This document shows positions 25,152 to 33,525 of a stretch of 64,000 bases of DNA, one piece after another (within the stretch, counting starts at the first letter, position 1; the number at the start of each line of letters is the position of its first letter). Below the pieces are notes generated by a model. It made no database searches. It saw only the letters and a program-made list of their open reading frames with translations, and was not told the origin of the DNA. The DNA is taken from NCBI GenBank assembly GCA_963780165.1, contig CAWABB010000006.1, forward strand, positions 186,001 to 250,000, read 5' to 3'. The stretch comes from CAWABB01 sp963780165. GTDB taxonomy: Bacteria > Bacteroidota > Ignavibacteria > UBA10030 > UBA6906. A program made the translations under genes and the position numbers.

Positions 25152-25173
25152 GGGCGCCTGCGGGCGGGCGCCC
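25152..25173 (+). terminator. Hairpin after gcvP
   Basis: GGGCGCC / GGCGCCC stem with an 8 base loop, 18 bases past the gcvP stop and abutting the palindrome at 25173. No T-run. Confidence 0.35.
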
Positions 25174-25204
25174 ACAAGTGCGTCACCTAGGTGACGCACT
25201 TGTG
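25173..25204. repeat. REP-like perfect palindrome, copy 3 (solitary)
   Basis: A perfect 32 bp palindrome, left half CACAAGTGCGTCACCT and right half its reverse complement, containing the whole of copy 1. It lies alone between convergent gcvP and gcvH, 16 kb from the transposase, followed by GCGAAG as copy 1 is. This is the usual position of a dispersed REP element. Confidence 0.9.
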
Positions 25205-25264
25205 GCGAAGCAGGACGCGCGTGTGGCGAAGCCGCCGGGCGCAGCAGACCCGCCGTACAACACG

Positions 25265-25298
25265 AGCGCCGCACCCCGCCAAGGCGGGATGCGGCGCT
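25265..25298. terminator. Long hairpin between convergent gcvP and gcvH
   Basis: A ~15 bp near-perfect stem (AGCGCCGCA ... TGCGGCGCT outer arms, CCCGC / GCGGG inner) with a single C-A mismatch and a four base loop. Its position between two converging genes suggests a bidirectional terminator, although neither side has a strong T-run. Confidence 0.5.
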
Positions 25299-25342
25299 TC
25301 GATGTTCATGACGGCGCAGGCGGCGGCGGAACCCGCCGCGGA

Positions 25343-25723
25343 CTACTTCGCGACCGACTTCCCGTAGGCCGCCGCGTCCATGAGGGACGCCAGCTCCGCA
25401 GGATCCGCGACCCGGATCTTCACCATCCACCCCTTCCCGTAGGGATCCTTGTTCACGATTTCGGGCGTCCTGGAGAGTTCCTGGTTCACTTCGGTCACCG
25501 TGCCCGAAACGGGCGCATAGAGATCCGACACGGCCTTCACCGCCTCGATCGTTCCGAAGGTCGCGTGTGCCTTGACGACCGCGCCGACCGCAGGAAGCTC
25601 GACGAACACAACGTCCCCCAGCTCACCCTGTGCATACTCCGTGATGCCAACAGTGCCGATCCCCCCCTCCACCCTGATCCACTCGTGGTCTTTCGTGTAC
25701 TTCGCATCATTCGGGAATGTCAT
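25343..25723 (-). CDS. gcvH: Glycine cleavage system H protein
   Basis: Carries the lipoyl arm that shuttles aminomethyl between P, T and L proteins. 126 residues with the lipoylation site in FGTIEAVKAVSDLYAP (Lys in EAVKA) and the HEWIRVEG and GITEYAQGELGDVVFVELP segments of the family. It is the last gene of efp-accB-accC-gcvH, 43 bases after accC, an operon that joins two swinging-arm carrier proteins (biotin and lipoate). Its partner gcvP is convergent. Confidence 0.95.
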   Translation of the reverse strand: MTFPNDAKYTKDHEWIRVEGGIGTVGITEYAQGELGDVVFVELPAVGAVVKAHATFGTIEAVKAVSDLYAPVSGTVTEVNQELSRTPEIVNKDPYGKGWMVKIRVADPAELASLMDAAAYGKSVAK

Positions 25724-25766
25724 CGACCTGTTCCTTTCGATCGTCCGAGGTGGGACCCCAGCCGGG

Positions 25767-27113
<1,347 letters not shown>

Positions 27114-27115
27114 CC

Positions 27116-27598
<483 letters not shown>

Positions 27599-27660
27599 TG
27601 ACGCTCCACGGTTCTCGGTGTTGGAGGAAGGATCAGCAGGGGCGCCGATATCCCCGGCGC

Positions 27661-28224
27661 TCAGACTTTTACCCGCTCGATGTACGATCCGGTACGGGTG
27701 TCGATCTTGAGGACGTCGCCCTCGTTGATGAAAAGCGGGACGTTCACGTTCGCGCCGGTCTCGACGCGCGCGGGCTTCGTGCCGGCGGTCGCGGTATCGC
27801 CGCGAACACCCGGGACTGTCTCGACGACCTTCAGTGCAACGGTGATCGGCAGCTCGATACCGGTGATATCGGTCCCGTTGAAGAGGATATCCACCACCTC
27901 GCCGTCCTTCAGGAACTGGGCCCCGTCACCGATGACCTCTTCCGGGATGGTCATCTGGTCGTACGTCTCCTGGTCCATGAAGACGTACCCGCTGCCGTCC
28001 CTGTACAGGAACTGGAATTGCCTGCGCTCGATCCGGATGATCTCGATCGCCTCGCCGGCCCGGAAGCGGTTTTCGATGACCTTTCCGCTCTTCAGGTTCT
28101 TGAGGCGCGTGCGTACAAATGCACGCCAGTTGCCAGGATTGACGTGCTGAAACTCGACGACAGTCCACAACTCATTATTGTATCGGATAACCAGACCAGG
28201 CCGGAAATCGGACGTGCTCGGCAT
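27661..28224 (-). CDS. efp: Translation elongation factor P with Asn at the usual modification site
   Basis: Relieves ribosome stalling at polyproline. Three OB-type domains in 187 residues, with the domain III signature TVPGVRGDTATAGTKPA. The domain I loop that reaches the peptidyl-transferase centre reads HVNPGNWRAFVRT: Asn32 stands where most EF-Ps have the modified Lys (PGKG) and where EarP-type ones have a rhamnosylated Arg. The next Arg is two residues on. So known EpmA or EarP modification of the tip residue is not expected. First gene of efp-accB-accC-gcvH; AGGA precedes ATG. Confidence 0.95.
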   Translation of the reverse strand: MPSTSDFRPGLVIRYNNELWTVVEFQHVNPGNWRAFVRTRLKNLKSGKVIENRFRAGEAIEIIRIERRQFQFLYRDGSGYVFMDQETYDQMTIPEEVIGDGAQFLKDGEVVDILFNGTDITGIELPITVALKVVETVPGVRGDTATAGTKPARVETGANVNVPLFINEGDVLKIDTRTGSYIERVKV

Positions 28225-28268
28225 AAAATCCTATGAAACTAAGGAAAAATCGAGGAAAAGGAGGCAAA

Positions 28269-28297
28269 AATATACAGAATGCCCCCCACAAAGTCAA
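28269..28297 (-). promoter_or_regulatory. Promoter of efp-accB-accC-gcvH
   Basis: Minus-strand -35 TTGACT (28297-28292), 17 base spacer, -10 TATATT (28274-28269), followed by TTTG; about 45 bases before efp. Confidence 0.6.
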
Positions 28298-28337
28298 CCA
28301 TTGCCCGTCGTCCGGGATTTCGGTATCCTTGGGGACG

Positions 28338-28763
28338 ATGAGACCGATTGTGGCCGCCATACTCCTTCTGACGCTCGCGTCGTGCCGCGGAACGAACCGC
28401 GCCGCCCCATCCGGCGATGAGGAGAAGTTCGCGCAGGTCTACGCCCGGCTCGTGGTGATCTCGTCCGGCCCCCAGGCGGGGTCGGGTATTACCCCGGAGC
28501 AGGTCCTGAAAGACGCCGGCATGACTCAGGAGGAGTTCCGCAGGCGCGTGGCGGAGTACAACCGGGACCCCCAACGCTGGGGTGCGTTGATCGAGAAAGT
28601 CCAGAAGATCGTAGAGGAAGAAGTCACACAGAAGGCTTCACCGCCGTCGAGTCGCGGCGACACATCCGCGAGCCCGGGAGGCGCCACATCAGGTTTGCGT
28701 ACCGCTGCCTCCGGAGCCGGCAGCGCACCTTCGAATCCCAAACCGGCTGCATCGGGTCAATGA
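28338..28763 (+). CDS. Small putative lipoprotein, function unknown
   Basis: 141 residues from ATG 28338 (GGGGA upstream). The N-terminus RPIVAAILLLTLASC is a lipoprotein signal with the Cys at residue ~17, so the product is probably an outer or inner membrane lipoprotein. A helical middle part (GITPEQVLKDAGMTQEEFRRRVAEYNRDPQRWGALIEKVQKIVEE) looks like a short folded domain, followed by a disordered Ser/Gly/Pro/Ala tail (SPPSSRGDTSASPGGATSG). I recognise no family with confidence; the helical part recalls DUF4296-like lipoproteins. Divergent from efp; a TTGCCC-17-TATCCT promoter is possible. Confidence 0.65.
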   Translation: MRPIVAAILLLTLASCRGTNRAAPSGDEEKFAQVYARLVVISSGPQAGSGITPEQVLKDAGMTQEEFRRRVAEYNRDPQRWGALIEKVQKIVEEEVTQKASPPSSRGDTSASPGGATSGLRTAASGAGSAPSNPKPAASGQ

Positions 28764-28799
28764 GTATCCGCCCCGGCGGAGGGACCCGCAGGTACTGGC

Positions 28800-29801
28800 T
28801 CAGGCGACCGCTCCAATAACGACCGGCTTCTCCTTCATCTTCTTCAGCCTCCGGACCGCTTCATCCGCAGCACGCTTCCCCACCACGACGACAAGCCCGA
28901 TCCCGAGGTTGAACGTCTTCCGCATATCCTCTTCCGGCACGCTCCCCAGCCGCTGAATCAGGCCGAAGATCGCGGGCCGCTCCCACGCCTCCCAATCGAT
29001 CTCCAGGCTCCGTCCCTTGGGGATGATCCGCATGGTATTGCCGACGATTCCTCCGCCGGTGATGTGCGACATGCCTCGGATTTCCACCTTCGCCATCAAG
29101 CGCGAGACGGGATTCAGATAGGAACGGTGAATGGCGAGCAACGCCTCGGCCAGCGTGCAGCCCAGCTCGGGCACGTGCGATTCGGTTGCGTAGTCCTTGA
29201 ACAGGACCGCCCGGGCCAGCGAATACCCGTTGGTGTGGAGACCGGTTGAGCGAAGGCCGATGAGCACATCCCCCTTCTTGATCCGCGATCCGTCCACGAT
29301 GCCGGACCGATCCACGACGCCCACAATGGCGCCGGCCAGGTCGAAATCCTCTCCGTGATACAGCCCGGGCATCTCGGCCGTCTCGCCGCCGATGAGTGCG
29401 CAGCCGTTCTGGCGGCAGGCCAGGGCGAGACCGCTCACGACACCCGCCGCGGCAGCGGGATTCAGCTTTCCCGTGGCGAAGTAGTCGAGGAAGAAGAGCG
29501 GCCGGGCACCGCAGACCAGGATGTCGTTCACGCAGTGGTTCACGAGGTCCTGCCCGACGGTCGTGTACACGCCGGCGCGCCGGGCAACGATGAGCTTCGT
29601 CCCGACGCCGTCAATGCTGGAGACCAGGACGGGCCTGCGGAGCTTTTTGAACCGCGCGTCGAACAAGCCGCCGAATCCTCCGATCCCCCCGATCACTCTC
29701 TCCGTGTACGTCCCGCGGACGTTCTTCTTGATAAGCTGGACAAACCTGTCGCCTTCCTCGATATTCACACCCGCCCGGGTGTACGTCAGTTCATTTTCCA
29801 T
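28800..29801 (-). CDS. purM: Phosphoribosylformylglycinamidine cyclo-ligase (AIR synthase)
   Basis: Fifth step of purine synthesis. 333 residues with GGFGGLFD near residue 42, VSSIDGVGTKLIVA, DLVNHCVNDILVCGARPLFFLDY, LIGGETAEMPGLY (the family's ATP/FGAM signature) and HITGGGIVGNTMRI. Complete. Monocistronic as far as seen; a minus-strand promoter (TTGCAA at 29856-29851, TAGTTT at 29833-29828, 17 apart) lies just upstream, back to back with that of the FAH gene. Confidence 0.96.
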   Translation of the reverse strand: MENELTYTRAGVNIEEGDRFVQLIKKNVRGTYTERVIGGIGGFGGLFDARFKKLRRPVLVSSIDGVGTKLIVARRAGVYTTVGQDLVNHCVNDILVCGARPLFFLDYFATGKLNPAAAAGVVSGLALACRQNGCALIGGETAEMPGLYHGEDFDLAGAIVGVVDRSGIVDGSRIKKGDVLIGLRSTGLHTNGYSLARAVLFKDYATESHVPELGCTLAEALLAIHRSYLNPVSRLMAKVEIRGMSHITGGGIVGNTMRIIPKGRSLEIDWEAWERPAIFGLIQRLGSVPEEDMRKTFNLGIGLVVVVGKRAADEAVRRLKKMKEKPVVIGAVA

Positions 29802-29827
29802 GGTCGCTTCGTTCCTTCGTGCGCGTC

Positions 29828-29856
29828 AAACTACCCAATGCACCCCTGAATTGCAA
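29828..29856 (-). promoter_or_regulatory. Promoter of purM
   Basis: -35 TTGCAA and -10 TAGTTT spaced 17 bases, about 27 bases ahead of the purM start on the minus strand. Confidence 0.4.
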
Positions 29857-29876
29857 GACGGGATCGGGCGATCATC

Positions 29877-29905
29877 TTGCAGGTTTACGCCGGTCTGTCT
29901 ATATT
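29877..29905 (+). promoter_or_regulatory. Promoter of the FAH-parA-M23 run, possibly leaderless
   Basis: -35 TTGCAG (29877-29882), 17 bases, -10 TATATT (29900-29905). The ATG of the FAH gene begins only six bases later, at the place where transcription should start, and no Shine-Dalgarno sequence fits. Confidence 0.5.
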
Positions 29906-29910
29906 TTTTC

Positions 29911-30582
29911 ATGACTCCTCCACCGGCATCGGCAGTCTCCTATCTCGGATCTGCAACGCAGATCCACGTGGGGAAAATACTGTGCCTCGGACGGAACTAC
30001 CGGGAGCATGCGAAAGAGATGCAGGCGGAGGTCCCGACCGAACCGGTTGTCTTCCTGAAGCCGTCCACGGCGTTGCTCGCCGACGGCGGAGTGATTCGGC
30101 TCCCCTCCTTCTCCAGGGATGTCCATCATGAAGTGGAGATCGTCGTCCTGATCTCGGAGGGCGGCCGGGATATTCCCCGCGAGAGGGCGTTCGACCACGT
30201 GGGCGGATATGCGATCGGGCTCGACCTGACGGCGCGCGATGTTCAGAGCGCGGCAAAGAAGAAGGGCCTGCCCTGGGCGGTGTCCAAGGGCTTTGATACA
30301 TCCGCACCGGTGTCGCAGTTCGTTCCCCGTTCCCGGGTGTCCGACCCCGGGCGGCTGCAGTTTTCTCTCAGCGTCAACGGCACGATCCGTCAGCGCGGGA
30401 GTGCGGCGGATATGATCTTCCCTGTCGACGCCGTGGTCTCGTATCTTTCGACCGTCTTCACGCTCGAGCCCGGCGACCTGATATTCACCGGGACACCGGA
30501 AGGCGTGGCGGCCATCGCCCCGCGCGATCGCCTCGAAGCACGGCTCGCAGACCTCGTCTCACTCACCGTCACGGTAGGATAG
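29911..30582 (+). CDS. Fumarylacetoacetate hydrolase (FAH) family protein
   Basis: 223 residues from ATG 29911 (the frame is open further upstream but only as antisense of purM). Motifs: KILCLGRNYREHAKEM, PVVFLKPSTAL, HHEVEIVVLI with the ExE metal ligands, GYAIGLDLTARDVQ with the third ligand Asp, and GDLIFTGTPEGV. Relatives include acylpyruvases, 2-hydroxyhepta-dienedioate isomerases and oxaloacetate decarboxylases; the substrate cannot be told from sequence. It is four bases upstream of parA and likely co-transcribed. Confidence 0.9.
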   Translation: MTPPPASAVSYLGSATQIHVGKILCLGRNYREHAKEMQAEVPTEPVVFLKPSTALLADGGVIRLPSFSRDVHHEVEIVVLISEGGRDIPRERAFDHVGGYAIGLDLTARDVQSAAKKKGLPWAVSKGFDTSAPVSQFVPRSRVSDPGRLQFSLSVNGTIRQRGSAADMIFPVDAVVSYLSTVFTLEPGDLIFTGTPEGVAAIAPRDRLEARLADLVSLTVTVG

Positions 30583-30586
30583 CACG

Positions 30587-31417
30587 ATGGCAAAGATCAT
30601 CGCAGTAATCCTCCCGAAAGGCGGCGTCGGCAAGACGGTCACGGCCGTCAATCTCGCTGCGAGCCTGGCGGTCGCCGAACAGCGGACCCTCCTGATCGAC
30701 CTGGACACGATCGGCTCGTCCGGGTTGTCGCTCGGCCTGACCGAAGGGCGCGTCTCCGCCGGCCTCTACGAGATCTTCAATTTCCTGACCACGCTGCCGC
30801 GGGCGATCCACAAGACCGAGCTCTCGCACCTCGACGTGATTCCTTCGAACATCACGACGCTTCAGCGCGAGGAGCGGATGGCGCGGCTCGCCGACAACCG
30901 GTCGATCCTCAAGAACTGCCTCCGGGCCGTGCAGCGCGAGTACGAGTACATCATTCTGGATTGCCCGCCATTCCTCCGCGGCCTCACGACGAACGCCCTC
31001 ACCGCCGCAGACTCGGTGCTGATCCCGGTGAAGTCCGGACACTTCTCCCTGGATGCGGTCGACAAGCTCTTCAAGTATCTCGACTGGATCAGAGAGGTGG
31101 CGAACAGGCAACTGGCCGTCGAGGGCATTCTTCTGACGATGCACGAGCCGAACACGCGCGTCACCGACATCACCACCCGCGAGCTGCAGGGGAAGTACCG
31201 GAAGCACATGCTTCCGTTCGTGATTCCGAAGAACACCGTCCTCAGCGAGGCCAGTTTCTACGGAAAACCGGCTATCCTGTACAACGCCGGCTCCCGCGGC
31301 GCCACCGCATATCTCAACCTCGCCCGTGCGGTCATCGAACGGAGCCGTCGTGAAGCGGCCGACGCCGTTCCGGTTCCCGGCGAGCGGGCGGCCGGATCCC
31401 ACGGGCAGAGCCAGTAA
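30587..31417 (+). CDS. ParA/Soj-family ATPase (orphan)
   Basis: 276 residues. Deviant Walker A LPKGGVGKTVTAVNLAASL at residues ~9-27, with the signature Lys and ending in GKT; LLIDLDTIGSSGLSL (Walker A') and YIILDCPPFLRGLT (Walker B). Such ATPases position chromosomes, plasmids, flagella or protein clusters. No parB or parS site is nearby, so this is not a standard par locus. Its TAA stop overlaps the ATG of the M23 peptidase gene by one base (TAATG), suggesting a link with cell wall enzymes. Cargo unknown. Confidence 0.88.
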   Translation: MAKIIAVILPKGGVGKTVTAVNLAASLAVAEQRTLLIDLDTIGSSGLSLGLTEGRVSAGLYEIFNFLTTLPRAIHKTELSHLDVIPSNITTLQREERMARLADNRSILKNCLRAVQREYEYIILDCPPFLRGLTTNALTAADSVLIPVKSGHFSLDAVDKLFKYLDWIREVANRQLAVEGILLTMHEPNTRVTDITTRELQGKYRKHMLPFVIPKNTVLSEASFYGKPAILYNAGSRGATAYLNLARAVIERSRREAADAVPVPGERAAGSHGQSQ

Positions 31418-33504
31418 TGCGAGCTGCACTTTTCGTTCTCTTCTTCGTCGCCGCCATCCTCACTCTCTCCATCGGACTTCTCCCGCGCCAGGCTTCGGAA
31501 GCGGAGAAGCCGGAGGCTCTCCCGGGGCTGCTTGATCCGCCGCCGGCTCCACGCTGGGAGTCGACGTACGACTCCGTCCGCACCGATCTGAGCGACTACA
31601 TATGGCCGACCGACGCCGGCCGCGGGATCACATCGACCTTCGGCGAGTTCCGGCGGAGCCATTTTCACGCAGGCATCGACGTCAGCACCGGAGACCGCAC
31701 GGGGTACAAGGTTTTCGCGGCGAGAGACGGATACGCATGGCGCATCAATGTCTCGCCCGAGGGGTACGGGAAGGTGCTGTACGTCCGGCACCGCGACGGC
31801 TATACGACCGTGTACGCCCATCTCGACAGATTCTCGAAGAGCATCGAGGCGCGCGTCCGCAAGGAACAGGAACACCTCGAGCGGTATCCCGTGGACATCA
31901 CATGCAGGCCGGACGAGTTTCGCGTGGCGAAGGGTGACGTCATCGCGTACACGGGCGAGACCGGGGCCGGGTCCCCGCACCTGCACTTTGAAATCCGTGA
32001 CGAACACATGAACGGAGTGAACCCGCTGCTCTGCCCCGCGTTTGAGATCGCCGACGACATCAGGCCGGGGGCAAACGCAATCGCCCTGATCCCGATCGGG
32101 CCTGGGTCCCTCGTCGACGGCATGAACGCCCCGTCCATCCGGCGTCTGGCGCAGGACAGGAGCGGCGCAATGGTTGCCCGCTCGGGGTTCAGGCTGACCG
32201 GCGACGCCGGCATCGCGATCAACATCCGGGACCGTTCGAACGAGACATGGTACCGGCACGGAGTCTACCGCCACACGCTGCGCATCGACGACAGCGTCGC
32301 GTTCGACGTCCGCATCGACCGCACTCCCGTCAACGACGGCCAGCAGATCTCCCTCTACTATTCATGGCCGATGCTGAGGGCCGGCAAGGGACGGTACGAA
32401 AAGCTGTTCGTGGACGGATGGCACGAACTGCCGTTCCTCTCCAATCCCACGATAGGCGCCGGGATCCTGTCGTCGTTCCGCCTCGCGCCCGGGCTCCACA
32501 CGGTCTCGGTCCGCTCCGAGGACATCCGGGGGAACGCCACGGAGACCGTCGCCGACGTGACCGTCGAGCCGCAGACCGAACCCGGTTTGCCAGCATGGCA
32601 TGAGGCCGCGGGAGCCAACGGCGCCTCCGCCGCGCCGCTCGACATCGACATCTCGCTTGCGGGCGCGCTCGTCCACGTCACCGCTGCCGCACGGGGAGCG
32701 TTTACCACCGGCCCCGCGCTCACCGTGCACGAGGGCACGCTCGCCCGCACGCTCCCGATGCAGCTCGCGTCGCGCTCCAGAGCCGTGGCCACGTTTCCGC
32801 CCGATCCGTCGTACCAGGGAACGCGGACGATCGCCGTCGATGCCGATGTCGCGGGATCGCCTGCGAAGGGCGAACGCAGCCGCGCCGTGTATGTGATCGA
32901 GCCGGAGCGCCCCGGGTCGTTCACCGTCGACGGAGGAGCACTGACCGTGCTGTGGGACTCGACGTCCACGTTCGGCCCGCTGGCGCTGACTGTCGACCAT
33001 GGCGTCCATGACGGCCAGGAGGTGTACACGTTCGGCCCCGAGGACGCCGTGCTCCGGAACGGGTTCACGGTCATTGTCCGACCCGACCGGAAGGCTCCCG
33101 GACAGGCGCTCTTCGTCAGCGCCGGCTCCCGATGGACCATGGTCAGAACCGAAGCGCTCCCCGACGGCACGCTGCGGGGTCGCATGCGGCGGATGCTGGG
33201 GGACCTCGCGGTGCTCGCCGACACGACTGCGCCCACGATCGGACGAGTGCACATCCAGCAGCGCGCCGGGCGCAGACTGGGTGTGTCATTCGGCTTCGAC
33301 GACAACCTGTCCGGCGTTGATTATGAAACCATGAAGCTGTACCTTGATGACCGTTTTCATATCCCTGAGATCGATGGGGAACATAACCGCACCGTCTTCC
33401 TCTCCGCCGAACCGCTCTCCGTTGGACCTCACCGGGTGAAAATTTCCTTCAGCGACGAACTCGGCAACACGACGAGCGTTGAGAGGACGATCACCGTTCG
33501 CTGA
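31417..33504 (+). CDS. M23 (LytM) family peptidase with long C-terminal region
   Basis: 695 residues. A signal anchor (LFVLFFVAAILTLSIGLL) opens the protein. The zinc peptidase domain covers ~60-210, with HFHAGIDV (His84, Asp88) and PHLHFEIRD (residues ~187-195), all three metal/catalytic motif parts intact, so it is probably an active murein endopeptidase in the periplasm. A ~40 residue insert lies inside the domain (ARVRKEQEHLERYPVDIT). The C-terminal ~480 residues look like beta-sandwich modules (e.g. GVDYETMKLYLDDRFHIPE, HRVKISFSDELGNTTSV, typical of bacterial Ig-like folds). Coupled to parA by a one-base overlap. Confidence 0.9.
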   Translation: MRAALFVLFFVAAILTLSIGLLPRQASEAEKPEALPGLLDPPPAPRWESTYDSVRTDLSDYIWPTDAGRGITSTFGEFRRSHFHAGIDVSTGDRTGYKVFAARDGYAWRINVSPEGYGKVLYVRHRDGYTTVYAHLDRFSKSIEARVRKEQEHLERYPVDITCRPDEFRVAKGDVIAYTGETGAGSPHLHFEIRDEHMNGVNPLLCPAFEIADDIRPGANAIALIPIGPGSLVDGMNAPSIRRLAQDRSGAMVARSGFRLTGDAGIAINIRDRSNETWYRHGVYRHTLRIDDSVAFDVRIDRTPVNDGQQISLYYSWPMLRAGKGRYEKLFVDGWHELPFLSNPTIGAGILSSFRLAPGLHTVSVRSEDIRGNATETVADVTVEPQTEPGLPAWHEAAGANGASAAPLDIDISLAGALVHVTAAARGAFTTGPALTVHEGTLARTLPMQLASRSRAVATFPPDPSYQGTRTIAVDADVAGSPAKGERSRAVYVIEPERPGSFTVDGGALTVLWDSTSTFGPLALTVDHGVHDGQEVYTFGPEDAVLRNGFTVIVRPDRKAPGQALFVSAGSRWTMVRTEALPDGTLRGRMRRMLGDLAVLADTTAPTIGRVHIQQRAGRRLGVSFGFDDNLSGVDYETMKLYLDDRFHIPEIDGEHNRTVFLSAEPLSVGPHRVKISFSDELGNTTSVERTITVR

Positions 33505-33525
33505 AGATCCACTCTTGTTGATCGT

